Source of the DNA: Geothrix sp. PMB-07 | Lineage (GTDB): Bacteria; Acidobacteriota; Holophagae; Holophagales; Holophagaceae | NCBI RefSeq assembly: GCF_030758935.1 | Contig: NZ_CP132333.1 | Span: 1,550,992 to 1,614,991 of the forward strand | Direction of reading: 5' to 3' | Length of the DNA stretch: 64,000 nucleotides | Shown here: positions 53,853-62,472 of the stretch, one piece after another | How the letters are laid out: each line of letters begins with the position of its first letter | Position numbering within the stretch: position 1 is the stretch's first letter | Translations under genes and position numbers: made by a program | The notes under the pieces: model-generated | What the model was told of the DNA's origin: nothing | What the model saw: the letters and a program-made list of their open reading frames with translations, nothing else | Databases searched by the model: none

Positions 53853-54953
53853 ATGCAAAGCCTGAACCTGAGCTGGAAGTGGTACTGGGGGATATGGGGC
53901 CTGATGGGGCTCTACATGACCACCTGGGACATGGCGCTTTACCCCTCCAGCCCGGTGCTTCGTCTCCTGACCATGAATCTGTTGCAGAACGGAGCCTGGG
54001 GGCTGCTGGGGCTTTTCCTGATCTGGTTGGCCCACAGCCATCCCATCGAATCCTTTACTTGGACCGGCTGGCGCGTGTGGTGCCTGCACCTGCTGGCCAG
54101 CGTGGTGGTGGCTGCGCTTGGGCTCCTTGTGGCCTACCTCATCTCGCTGCTGGTGCAGTCGAACGAATGGAAGACGCTGGACTGGGCCATGATCCGCAGG
54201 GCACTGCCGCGGTTCTTCCGCGCATACTTCCACACCAACCTCCTCTTCATGTGGGCCGTGGTCGGCGCCTTTCACGGCCTGCGGCTATATCGGAAATACA
54301 AGACACGTGAGGTGGAGGCCGCTCGGCTTGAAGCCCGCTTCGCCGAAGCCCAGAACCTCGCTCTGCGCATGCAGCTGCAGCCGCACTTCCTCTTCAACAC
54401 CCTCAATTCGATTTCAGCCCTGGTGCATTCCAGCCCTGAGGGCGCTGACGAGATGATCGGCCGTCTGGGTGATTTCCTCAGAAAGACACTGGATGCGCCG
54501 CCGGACCAGTTCGTGCCGCTGGGGCGGGAACTCGCGTTCATCCAGGATTATCTGGCCATCGAGCAGATCCGCTTCCAGGATCGCCTGCAGGTGGTGATCC
54601 AGATCCCCGAGGCGCTCATGAATTTGCCTGTCCCTTGTTTCATCCTCCAGCCCCTGGTGGAAAACGCGTTGAAGCATGGATTGTCGGACCGGCCGCAGGG
54701 GGGAACGTTGCATCTGGGGGCGGCTTTCGAAAGCGGGAAGCTGGTCCTGGAGATTCGTGATGATGGTGAAGGGTACCTCCCAGGGCGCGAGGGCGTGGGC
54801 TTGGCGAACGTCAGGTCCAGGCTCGACCTGCTCTACAAGGGGCGACATCGCCTGGAAATCAAGGGCAGCCGCGGCCACGGGACCCAGGTGACGCTTCGCC
54901 TCCCCATTGATGTCGATGAAGTCACCGGGGCCGACGCCATGGTGGCGCCATGA
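53853..54953 (+). CDS. LytS-type sensor histidine kinase (second pair)
   Basis: The 366-residue protein has four membrane helices in the first 145 residues and a short coiled linker. The histidine kinase domain has the phospho-acceptor in LQPHFLFNTLNSISAL. A HATPase with VENALKHGLSD and GVGLANVRSRLDLLY follows. The start MQSLNLSWKW was chosen because the long upstream frame runs antisense to tpx. It resembles the kinase at 46601 in architecture. Its stop overlaps the start of the LytTR gene (ATGA). Confidence 0.92.
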   Translation: MQSLNLSWKWYWGIWGLMGLYMTTWDMALYPSSPVLRLLTMNLLQNGAWGLLGLFLIWLAHSHPIESFTWTGWRVWCLHLLASVVVAALGLLVAYLISLLVQSNEWKTLDWAMIRRALPRFFRAYFHTNLLFMWAVVGAFHGLRLYRKYKTREVEAARLEARFAEAQNLALRMQLQPHFLFNTLNSISALVHSSPEGADEMIGRLGDFLRKTLDAPPDQFVPLGRELAFIQDYLAIEQIRFQDRLQVVIQIPEALMNLPVPCFILQPLVENALKHGLSDRPQGGTLHLGAAFESGKLVLEIRDDGEGYLPGREGVGLANVRSRLDLLYKGRHRLEIKGSRGHGTQVTLRLPIDVDEVTGADAMVAP

Positions 54954-55702
54954 ATCTCCGTGCCCTGGTGGTGGATGATGAACCACTGGCCCGCCAGCGC
55001 ATCCGGCACCTGTTGAAGCGGGTCACGGACATCGAGGTGGTTCAGGAATGCGGCAATGGTCTGGAGGCCCTGAAGGCCATCGAGGATTTGGCGCCCGACC
55101 TGGTGTTCCTGGACGTCCAAATGCCCGAGCTGGATGGATTCGGCGTGGTGGAGGCGGTGGGGGCCGCCCGCATGCCGCCCACGTTGTTCGTCACCGCCCA
55201 CGACCAGCACGCGCTCCGCGCCTTTGAAGTCCACGCCCTGGATTACCTGCTGAAGCCCTTTTCCGCGGAGCGCTTCCACCAGGCTTTGGAACGGGCCCGC
55301 CGCTGGTGCGCGCCTCATCTGGCCGGCGGCGCTCCCGACTTGGCTGCCCTCATCGAAGGCGTTCGGCAGGAGCGGCCCTGGGTGGACCGCCTGCTGGTGC
55401 GCCAGGGCGAACGCCACGTGCTGGTGCGGACTTCGACCATCCAGTGGATCGAGGCTGAGGACAACTACGTGCGGCTGCATGTGGAGGGAACCTCCCACCT
55501 GATGCGCCAGACCATGACCGGCCTGCTGGCACGGCTGAACCCCGCGCAGTTCCGGCGCATCCACCGCTCCGCCATCGTGAACCTCGATTGCATCCGCGAA
55601 TTCCAGCCCTGGTCTGGCGGCGATCATCTGGTGATCATGCGGGACGGCACCAAGCTCACCCTGAGCCGCACCTTCCGGGATCAGTTCGGGGAATGGCTCT
55701 AA
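54950..55702 (+). CDS. LytTR response regulator (second pair)
   Basis: The 250-residue protein has a receiver domain (Asp in LVFLDVQMPE, about residue 54; Lys in YLLKPFSA) and a LytTR DNA-binding domain (IEAEDNYVRLHVEG, RIHRSAIVNLDCIREFQPW, LSRTFRDQF). It overlaps the kinase gene and is the same length as the other LytTR regulator in the window, so the two pairs are probably paralogous. Targets unknown. Confidence 0.93.
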   Translation: MNLRALVVDDEPLARQRIRHLLKRVTDIEVVQECGNGLEALKAIEDLAPDLVFLDVQMPELDGFGVVEAVGAARMPPTLFVTAHDQHALRAFEVHALDYLLKPFSAERFHQALERARRWCAPHLAGGAPDLAALIEGVRQERPWVDRLLVRQGERHVLVRTSTIQWIEAEDNYVRLHVEGTSHLMRQTMTGLLARLNPAQFRRIHRSAIVNLDCIREFQPWSGGDHLVIMRDGTKLTLSRTFRDQFGEWL

Positions 55703-55742
55703 GTCGGCTCTCTCGGCGATACTGGAGGCTCGCGGAGGCCCC

Positions 55743-57047
55743 ATGAAGATCCTGCTCCTCGGCTCTGGCGGCCGGGAACACGCCCTGGCTTTGAAACTCA
55801 AGGCCTCGGCCACAGCCGTGGAACTGGTGTCGGCACCCGGCAGCGATGCGCTGGCGGAGCTGGGCACCTGCGTGAAGCTGGATTTGGAGCGGCCCGTCGA
55901 GGTGGCCCAGTGGTGCGCCGCCCACCGCCCCGACCTGGTGGTGGCCGGGCCGGAAGTGCCCCTGGTGGCCGGTGTAGCCGATGCGATACGGGCTCTGGGC
56001 ATTCCTGTCTTCGGCCACGATGCGGCCACGGCGCACCTGGAAGGCAGCAAGGCCTTCGCCAAGGCCTTCATGCAGCGGCACGGCATCCCCACCGCCGCCA
56101 GCCACACCATCACCGATCTGGCTGCGGGAGAAGCCCTCGTGCGGGGATGGACGCACGGCTTTCCCATTGTGCTGAAGGCCGATGGCCTCGCCGCAGGCAA
56201 GGGCGTGGTGCTCGCACAAACGGAGGCGGAGGCGCTGGAAACCTTCCGGGCCTTCATGGCGGGCCAGTTCGGCGATGCCAGCCGCACCGTGGTTTTCGAG
56301 GCGCCATTGGTGGGCATGGAGCTTTCGCTGCACGTGCTGGTGGATGTGGATGCGGATCATGCCGCCTACGCGCTGCTGCCCGCCTGCCAAGATCACAAGC
56401 GCATCTTCGAGGGCGATCAGGGCCCCAACACCGGTGGCATGGGTGCCTTCGGCCCCTTGCCGTTCCTGCGTCCCGAGGACATCGAACGCATGCGGGTGGA
56501 CCTGGTGGAACCTACCGTGAAGGGCCTGCAGAAGGATGGTCTGGTGGCCCGCGGCGTGCTTTTCTTGGGCGTCATGTGGACGGCCCAAGGGCCGGAACTG
56601 CTGGAATACAACGTGCGCTTCGGCGATCCCGAAACCCAGGTGCTCATGCAGCTGCTGGACGAAGACCTCGTCTCCCTGCTGCTGGAAGTGGCCGAAGGTC
56701 GTTTTGCACCGCGCACGTTGAAGCTCAAGCCCCACACGGCCATCGCCGTGGTGCTGGCTGCGGAAGGCTACCCCGAAACCGCCAAGAAGGGCGTGCCCAT
56801 CACCCTCGGCGCCCCCGGCACCACGCTTATCCACGCCGGCACCAAGCGGCAGGACGGCCAGTGGGTGACGAACGGCGGTCGCGTCATGAACCTCGCCACC
56901 TCCGCGCCCGACCTGGCCACAGCCCGCGACGCCATCGACGCTTCGCTGTCCCAGGTGCAGTGGCCCGGCATGCAGGTGCGTCGCGACATCGGACTGAAGG
57001 CGCTGCGCCATGCCCAGGCGGGGAAGACCGTTCAGGACGCTTGGTAG
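55743..57047 (+). CDS. purD: Phosphoribosylamine--glycine ligase
   Basis: PurD joins phosphoribosylamine and glycine with ATP to form GAR, the substrate of PurT. The 434-residue length is normal. Landmarks: N-terminal LLLGSGGREHAL, ATP-grasp loop IVLKADGLAAGKGVV, HKRIFEGDQGPNTGGMGAFGP and the metal-binding EYNVRFGDPETQ. It follows the LytTR gene by 40 bases on the same strand but is probably independent. Convergent with a small membrane protein gene. Confidence 0.97.
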   Translation: MKILLLGSGGREHALALKLKASATAVELVSAPGSDALAELGTCVKLDLERPVEVAQWCAAHRPDLVVAGPEVPLVAGVADAIRALGIPVFGHDAATAHLEGSKAFAKAFMQRHGIPTAASHTITDLAAGEALVRGWTHGFPIVLKADGLAAGKGVVLAQTEAEALETFRAFMAGQFGDASRTVVFEAPLVGMELSLHVLVDVDADHAAYALLPACQDHKRIFEGDQGPNTGGMGAFGPLPFLRPEDIERMRVDLVEPTVKGLQKDGLVARGVLFLGVMWTAQGPELLEYNVRFGDPETQVLMQLLDEDLVSLLLEVAEGRFAPRTLKLKPHTAIAVVLAAEGYPETAKKGVPITLGAPGTTLIHAGTKRQDGQWVTNGGRVMNLATSAPDLATARDAIDASLSQVQWPGMQVRRDIGLKALRHAQAGKTVQDAW

Positions 57048-57056
57048 TGCCTCGGT

Positions 57057-57407
57057 TCAGCCGCGGTTCCGCAGCAGCCACACCACGGTGGTGAGGGCCA
57101 GGGCGAGCAGGGTGAGGGTGCCGAAGGCGCGATGGATTCGCGGAAAGGCCGCGTGGGTGCTGCGGGCTTCCCGCCAGGCCAGGGCCATGCGCCCCAGCAG
57201 CAGGGTGGTGCCCGCAGCGGCTAGGACGGCCAGCCAGAGGCCGAGGTGGGTTGGCAGCAGGGCGCGGGGGTGAAGCACCAGTCGCAGCCCAATGACGGTG
57301 AAGGCCGCCAGCATGAGGTGGCCGTGAAGGCGATGGTCGCCCCGGCGCACGGCCTGAAGGGCCAGTACAAGCAGCAGGGCTGCCGGGATCAGCAGGACAT
57401 CGAGCAT
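57057..57407 (-). CDS. Small membrane protein, DUF420-like
   Basis: The 116-residue product has four hydrophobic helices with His/Arg-containing loops (RRGDHRLHGHLML and FPRIHRAFGTLT), reminiscent of DUF420 or cytochrome-assembly-type small membrane proteins in which histidines may bind heme. The match is by impression only. It lies 24 bases beyond the start of no other gene: upstream on its strand is the hydroxyacyl-CoA dehydrogenase gene, ending 25 bases away, so the two may be cotranscribed. Confidence 0.65.
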   Translation of the reverse strand: MLDVLLIPAALLLVLALQAVRRGDHRLHGHLMLAAFTVIGLRLVLHPRALLPTHLGLWLAVLAAAGTTLLLGRMALAWREARSTHAAFPRIHRAFGTLTLLALALTTVVWLLRNRG

Positions 57408-57431
57408 GGGGCCAAGCCTACCTTGGATGGA

Positions 57432-58319
57432 TCACAGGGGCATCGCCTCCAGACGTTTTTCGCCCTCCCAGCAGTAGAAACCCGAACCCGTCTTCCGCCC
57501 CAGACGACCGGCCGCCACCAGCTGGCGGAGCAGGGCAGGGGCCTTGAAGCGGGGTTCGCCGAAGGCCTCGAAGAGGACTTCTGCCACGCTCTGCATGGTG
57601 TCGAGGCCAATGAAGTCGCTGAGGTGCAGAGGCCCCATGGGGTGCCCGCAGCCCAGCTTCATGCCCATGTCCAGATCCTCCACCGTGGCCAGCCGTTGCT
57701 CGGCGCAGCGCATGGCATCCAGAAGGTAGGGCACCAGCAGTCGGTTGACGATGAAACCCGGGGCGTCCGGCGCCAGGACTGGGGTTTTGCCCAGGGCCTT
57801 CACGAATGCCTGAAGATCGGCGAGGGTTTCGGCGCCAGTGGCCAGGGTACGGACGACTTCCACCAGAGGCATGGCGGGCACGGGATTGAAGAAGTGCAGG
57901 CCCGCCAGTCGGGAAAGGCGCTGCAGCGCGAGGACGGGGCTGAGCTGGGCCACGGAGAGGCTGGAGGTGTTGGTGCAGAGGATGGCCTCCGGCCCCAGCA
58001 CCTGGTCGAGGTGGGTGAAGGCCTGCAGCTTCAGATCCAGGCGTTCGGGAATGGCTTCCACCACCAAATTGCAGGACGCCAGATCGTCGAAGGCGAGGGT
58101 GCCGTGGAGCCGTCGACGCCATTCCTCGCGTTGGGCCTCAGTGGCTTTGCCCTTGGCCACGGCCCGATCCCAGGTCCCGGCGATGCGCGCGAGCCCGCGA
58201 TCCAGAAGGGCTTCGTCAGCCTCCTTGATCCATACCTCGAAGCCGGACTCCGCGGCGCATTGGGCGATGCCTGCACCCATGAGCCCACAGCCGACGACAC
58301 CAACACGCTGAATGTCCAT
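57432..58319 (-). CDS. 3-hydroxyacyl-CoA (3-hydroxybutyryl-CoA) dehydrogenase
   Basis: The 295-residue enzyme oxidises or forms 3-hydroxyacyl-CoA with NAD(H) in fatty-acid or butyrate metabolism. The Rossmann loop GVVGCGLMGAGIAQ is at residues 7-20, the catalytic His is in LAGLHFFNPVPAMPLVEVV, and the C-terminal dimerisation domain contains PGFIVNRLLVPYL. The length is that of stand-alone short enzymes (HBD/PaaH type), not the multifunctional FadB. No other beta-oxidation gene is adjacent. Confidence 0.94.
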   Translation of the reverse strand: MDIQRVGVVGCGLMGAGIAQCAAESGFEVWIKEADEALLDRGLARIAGTWDRAVAKGKATEAQREEWRRRLHGTLAFDDLASCNLVVEAIPERLDLKLQAFTHLDQVLGPEAILCTNTSSLSVAQLSPVLALQRLSRLAGLHFFNPVPAMPLVEVVRTLATGAETLADLQAFVKALGKTPVLAPDAPGFIVNRLLVPYLLDAMRCAEQRLATVEDLDMGMKLGCGHPMGPLHLSDFIGLDTMQSVAEVLFEAFGEPRFKAPALLRQLVAAGRLGRKTGSGFYCWEGEKRLEAMPL

Positions 58320-58423
58320 GCTTGCCTCCGGGGTCTGGATGGATGGCCTCCATTCTCCGGGAAATCCCAGAGGGCCGGGGCGCCGACCTCCGGTAGAATT
58401 CGCGCATCGAAATGGGAGGGAGC

Positions 58424-58903
58424 ATGAGCGGCGCCTTGAAGGACTTGCTGGCCCACCAGGCCTGGGCGGATGCGAAATTCTTCTCGGCCTGGCAGAGGTC
58501 GGGCCTGTTGCAGGATGAGGAACTGCGGATCCGGGCTGATCACCAGGTCACGGTGCTGGAGGCCTTCCTCCACCTGCTGAAAGGGGGGGAGGTGGCGCTT
58601 CCTGAACGGCCCATTGCGGGCTTTCATGAACTTCAGGCCCGTTGCGGAGCGGCCCACCAGGTGTACCTGGCCCTGGGCCACAGCCTCGACAGCACCACCC
58701 TGGAGCGGACCCTGAGGGTGCCCTGGTTCCCGGAGCCACCCTGCGTGCTCAGCGTGGCCGACCTCCTCCTGCAGGTCTGCATGCACAGCCAGCACCACCG
58801 CGGACAGAACATGGCCCGCCTGCGCGCCTTGGGCGGGCAGGTGATCAATGTGGATTACATCATCTGGCTCTGGAAGCAGAAGCCGGAGGCGCGCTGGTCC
58901 TAG
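58424..58903 (+). CDS. DinB family protein
   Basis: The 159-residue protein is a DinB/YfiT four-helix metalloprotein. Metal-binding His candidates are in DLLAHQAWAD (about 10), DHQVTVLEAFLH and MHSQHHRGQ near residue 125, the usual triad. Some members transfer or use bacillithiol or similar thiols; the activity here is unknown. GGGAGG precedes the ATG at 58424. It is divergent from the dehydrogenase and convergent with speA. Confidence 0.88.
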   Translation: MSGALKDLLAHQAWADAKFFSAWQRSGLLQDEELRIRADHQVTVLEAFLHLLKGGEVALPERPIAGFHELQARCGAAHQVYLALGHSLDSTTLERTLRVPWFPEPPCVLSVADLLLQVCMHSQHHRGQNMARLRALGGQVINVDYIIWLWKQKPEARWS

Positions 58904-58912
58904 GTTTCCAGC

Positions 58913-60808
58913 CTAGATTTCAAGATAGGTGTGCAGGTTGCGCTCTTCCGTGAGGAGGGCGCGCAGGGCCTCGGCCGCGTCGTTCTTCACGCTGGCCTTC
59001 CGCTTGGTCTGGGGCCCCTGGATGAGCACATCGGGATCGTAGTGGACGCTGCGCAGCACGTGGTCGACGGTGTCGCCCTTGACGATGTGCTGCACCTTGA
59101 AGGTGTCGTCCTCGTGGACCATGATGTGCGCCTCATTGGGCGCGCCGAAGAGGTTGTGCCGCATGCCCAGGATGTCCTGGTAGGCGCCGGTGAGGAAGAA
59201 GGCCACGTAGTAGGATTCGCCGCCCCGGGGCTCGTGGAGCGGGATCTCGTCGCGCACATCCTTCAGGTCGATGAACTTCTCCATCTTGCCGTCGCTGTCG
59301 CAGGTGATGTCGCAGAGCGTCGCCGACAGACCGGGCTTTTCCTTGAGGCGGTGGATGGGCATGACGGGGAAGAGCTGCTCGATGGCCCAGTGGTCGGGCA
59401 TGGATTGGAAAATGCTGAAGTTGGCGATGAGCTTGTCGGCCAGGCTCTTGTTGAGATCCTGGAATTCCTCGGGCACGTACTTCAGGCTCTTGTTGCTGAG
59501 GATGCGCGAGAGCTTCCGGCAGACTTCCCAGAACAGCGTCTCGCCCTTGGAGCGATCCTCCAGGCCCAGATAGCCCAGGTTGAAGAGCGTGAGCATCTCG
59601 TCCTTCTGGGTGATGGCGTCGTGGTACATCTCTGAGAAGTTCTTGATGGAGATGTTGTCCCGCGTGTAGGCCAGCTCCTTGAGGATCTGGGGCTCATTGC
59701 CCGTGAGGGTCACGGAGTATTTGGTGTGGGTGGTGTCGATGAGGCCGATGATGTCGACCACCACCACCTGGTGGTAGGCCACGATGGCGCGGCCCGATTC
59801 ACTGAGCAGATCCGGCATGGGCACCTGCTCCTGGGCGCAGATGTCCTTGGTGGTGTAGACCACGTCGGCCGCGTATTCGGCGATGGTGTAGTTCATGGAG
59901 CTGCTGAAGGTGGTCTTCGAGCCGTCATAGTCCACGCCCAGGCCGCCGCCCACGTTGAGGTAGCGGATGGGCACGCCCATCTTGCGGAGCTTGGCGTAGA
60001 TGCGGGTGGCCTCCTTCATGGCCGACTTGACCTTGCGGATGTCCGTGATCTGGCTGCCGATGTGGAAGTGAAGTTCGATGATGCTGTCCAGCAGGTCGCG
60101 CTTCTCCAGCACCTCGATGGCATCGAGGATTTCGCGGGTGGTGAGGCCGAATTTCGCATGATCACCGGCGCTGGTCTCCCACTTGCCCGAGCCCTGGGCG
60201 TTGAGCTTGGCGCGCAGGCCGATGAGGGGCTCGACCTTCAGTTCCTTGGCCACTTTCAGGATGAGGGGCAGCTCCGTCATCTTCTCGACGGTGATCACCA
60301 CCTTGCGCCCGGCCTTGCGGGCCAGCAGGGCCATGCGGATGAAACTCTCATCCTTGTAGCCGTTGCAGAGCACCAGGGCCTCTGGGTGGAGATCCAGGCT
60401 GAGGGCGATCATGAGCTCGGGCTTGGAGCCGGCCTCCAGCCCGTAGTGGTACTTGTTCCCGGCGCGGATGATCTCCTCGACCACTTCCTTGGTCTGGTTG
60501 GTCTTCACGGGGTAGACGCCCTGGTAGCCGCCCTCATAGCCGAACTCGATGATGGCGTGGCGGAAGGCCTCGTTCACTTCGATGACCCGGTGGGCCAGCA
60601 CTTGCGGAAACCGCAAATTCACGGGGGTGCGAATGCCCTTCTTCTTCAGATGCTGGACGATCTCATAGACGTCGCAACTGAGGGACTCGTCCTTGGTGGG
60701 TGTGATTTCGAGATGGCCCTTGGCGTTGATGCCAAAGTAGCCATTGCCCCACTCGCGGATGCCGTACAGGCTCGCGGCATCCTGGACCGTCCAGTGCTTC
60801 ATGGGCAT
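58913..60808 (-). CDS. speA: Biosynthetic arginine decarboxylase
   Basis: SpeA converts arginine to agmatine for polyamine synthesis, using PLP. The 631-residue length and fold-type III organisation match. The PLP Lys is in YQGVYPVKTNQ near residue 95, the glycine-rich HFHIGSQ and VGGGLGVDYDG motifs follow, and the C-terminal barrel is present with the conserved SWP-like end shortened. GAGGAGG lies nine bases before the ATG. Its promoter sits in an 85-base gap next to queG. Confidence 0.96.
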   Translation of the reverse strand: MPMKHWTVQDAASLYGIREWGNGYFGINAKGHLEITPTKDESLSCDVYEIVQHLKKKGIRTPVNLRFPQVLAHRVIEVNEAFRHAIIEFGYEGGYQGVYPVKTNQTKEVVEEIIRAGNKYHYGLEAGSKPELMIALSLDLHPEALVLCNGYKDESFIRMALLARKAGRKVVITVEKMTELPLILKVAKELKVEPLIGLRAKLNAQGSGKWETSAGDHAKFGLTTREILDAIEVLEKRDLLDSIIELHFHIGSQITDIRKVKSAMKEATRIYAKLRKMGVPIRYLNVGGGLGVDYDGSKTTFSSSMNYTIAEYAADVVYTTKDICAQEQVPMPDLLSESGRAIVAYHQVVVVDIIGLIDTTHTKYSVTLTGNEPQILKELAYTRDNISIKNFSEMYHDAITQKDEMLTLFNLGYLGLEDRSKGETLFWEVCRKLSRILSNKSLKYVPEEFQDLNKSLADKLIANFSIFQSMPDHWAIEQLFPVMPIHRLKEKPGLSATLCDITCDSDGKMEKFIDLKDVRDEIPLHEPRGGESYYVAFFLTGAYQDILGMRHNLFGAPNEAHIMVHEDDTFKVQHIVKGDTVDHVLRSVHYDPDVLIQGPQTKRKASVKNDAAEALRALLTEERNLHTYLEI

Positions 60809-60832
60809 CCGAGGGGCCTCCTCAAACCGGGG

Positions 60833-60885
60833 CGGCCACCTTTGGCCGGAAGTTTGTTTATATGGGAAAAACTCAATCCCTCCAA
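60833..60885 (-). promoter_or_regulatory. speA promoter and leader hairpin
   Basis: On the minus strand TTGGAG (60885-60880) and TATAAA (60862-60857) are 17 bases apart. The leader carries the hairpin CGGCCA-aagg-TGGCCG (60848-60833), 12 bases upstream of the GAGGAGG ribosome binding site. The hairpin may stabilise the message or end transcription coming from queG. Confidence 0.7.
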
Positions 60886-60893
60886 CGAAAAAA

Positions 60894-61838
60894 TCAGTAA
60901 CCCAGGATTCGAGCCAGGGTGGCCCGCCAATGGCGGTCCCGCACCCGCCTCAGGGCCGTCCGTCGGATGCGCTTCCGCCACTGGGCGGCGCCCCGGGGCA
61001 GATCCTCGGCCGGGAGGGTGTGGAGCGGGCTCGGGCCACCCCAGAGGGCAGGATCTCCCCAGACCGGCGCACGGTTCCAGGGGCAGGCCTCCTGACAGGC
61101 GTCGCAGCCCGCGGCCCAGCGGCTGCTGGCCAGGGCCGCGGCCACCACCGCAGGCGGCTCGGCTTCCGTTTCGATGGAATACGTGGTGAGGCAAAGAGCT
61201 GGATCCAGCCGGAAGGATTCCAGGGCCCCCGAAGGGCAGGCCTCCAGGCAAGCGGTGCAGGTTCCGCAGAATTCGGTGAGGGTCGGCGCGTCTGGCGGCA
61301 AGGCCACGGACAGCAGCAGCACACCGAGGAAACCCCAGGAGCCCGCCTTCCCCAGGATGAGCAGGGTGTGTTTGCCCTGCCAGCCCAGGCCGGCGCGGGC
61401 GGCCAGCTGTCGTTCCATGAGGGGTGCAGTGTCTACGCAGACGCGGCCCTCCAACTCGGGCCACCGGGCCTGGGCGGCTTCCATGAGCCGTGTGAGCCGG
61501 GGCTTCAGGATCATGTGGTAGTCCGGGCCCCAGAGGTAGCGGCTCAGTTTCAGGCTGCCGGGTGCCGCGCCCGGTACCGCATCGGGCCGGGCATAGGGGA
61601 AGAAACCCACCATGGCGGTGCGCGCCTGGGGCCAGAGGGCCCTGGGATCCAGCAGCGTGGCAGGGTCCAGATAGTGCAACAGGGCGCCCCGGCCCGCCTG
61701 GAACCAGGCCTGGAGGCGCGTTTCCTCGCCAGAGAAGGGCTCGCAGGAGGCAAAGCCCACGGCGGAGAACCCCGCCTTCTCGGCCTCGGAACGAAGCCAG
61801 GCCTTGAATGCCAGTGGATCCGGGTGTTCAACTGGCAC
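60894..61838 (-). CDS. queG: Epoxyqueuosine reductase
   Basis: QueG reduces epoxyqueuosine to queuosine in tRNA wobble positions, using cobalamin and two [4Fe-4S] clusters. The 314-residue protein has LPDSVIV-less but otherwise typical N-terminal domain features, the DTAPLMERQLAARAGLGWQGKHTLLI signature split around residues 140-165, and both ferredoxin motifs, CGTCTACLEACP and CDACQEACPWN. I chose the GTG at 61838, which has the perfect ribosome binding site GGAGGTGA seven bases upstream, over the ATG at 61856, whose first codons contain that same site. It is divergent from a YedF-like gene with only 16 bases between starts. Confidence 0.93.
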   Translation of the reverse strand: MPVEHPDPLAFKAWLRSEAEKAGFSAVGFASCEPFSGEETRLQAWFQAGRGALLHYLDPATLLDPRALWPQARTAMVGFFPYARPDAVPGAAPGSLKLSRYLWGPDYHMILKPRLTRLMEAAQARWPELEGRVCVDTAPLMERQLAARAGLGWQGKHTLLILGKAGSWGFLGVLLLSVALPPDAPTLTEFCGTCTACLEACPSGALESFRLDPALCLTTYSIETEAEPPAVVAAALASSRWAAGCDACQEACPWNRAPVWGDPALWGGPSPLHTLPAEDLPRGAAQWRKRIRRTALRRVRDRHWRATLARILGY

Positions 61839-61854
61839 GCGAAGGTCACCTCCC

Positions 61855-62430
61855 ATGGACATTCTTACCCTCGAGCTGCTTGACGTCACGGTCTTCCAGG
61901 CCCTGCTGGAGCTGCGGGGTCTGCTTCAGGATCACCCGGGCGAGCCCCTACGCATCCGCGGGGAAGAGGAATTGCTGCGGGTCAACGTGACGGGCTTCCT
62001 GGAAAAGCAGGGCCGGACGGTGCGGGTCAACCGGGCGGGCATCCCCTGGGAATTGCAGGTGGCCCCAGGGCCCCGGCCGGTGCCGGTGCTCAGTCCCCTG
62101 GCGCCCGCACCGCCTGCGGTGATGCCGGTGCTGCTGTTGCGGAGCGCGTTTGCGCCGGGGGATCGGGCCCTGGGTCGACGGCTCCTTCTGGAGACCATCG
62201 CTCGCCTTGAGGTTGGTACACCCTGGCTTTGTCTGGCCCACCAGGCGGTGGAGCTGTTGGAAGATCCCGGCGCCGTGGCCCTGCTGGAGGGCTTACGGGG
62301 GCGGGGCATCCCGGTGCAGGTGTCTGCCGCAAGCCTGGCCCACAGTGGTCAGGAATCCAGTGGTTTCGAGGTGGTTTCGGACGAGGTCTGGCAGAAGCTC
62401 CTGGTGCGCGGTGGCGTGACCGTCCTGTAA
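61855..62430 (+). CDS. YedF-like (TusA-DsrE) protein without the usual cysteines
   Basis: The 191-residue protein shows the two-part layout of YedF. Residues 1-70 resemble TusA (LELLDVTVFQALLELRGLLQDHPGEPLRI), but the CPxP motif is replaced by VTVF. Residues 85-190 resemble DsrE (LLRSAFAPGDRALGRRLLLETI, AVELLEDPGAVALLEGLRGRGIPVQV), with the expected CGTC replaced by SAAS. Only one Cys remains (WLCLAHQ). YedF proteins are linked to sulfur or selenium handling; loss of the cysteines argues against sulfur transfer. The assignment is by pattern and moderate. Confidence 0.6.
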   Translation: MDILTLELLDVTVFQALLELRGLLQDHPGEPLRIRGEEELLRVNVTGFLEKQGRTVRVNRAGIPWELQVAPGPRPVPVLSPLAPAPPAVMPVLLLRSAFAPGDRALGRRLLLETIARLEVGTPWLCLAHQAVELLEDPGAVALLEGLRGRGIPVQVSAASLAHSGQESSGFEVVSDEVWQKLLVRGGVTVL

Positions 62431-62472
62431 AGGAAAAGCGGGTAGGCTGGATCTGGAGCCGATCAGCACCCC

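Noticed and set aside
58899-58925. Small CTAGG/CCTAG inverted repeat between DinB and speA
   Set aside because: Only five base pairs; too weak to call a terminator.
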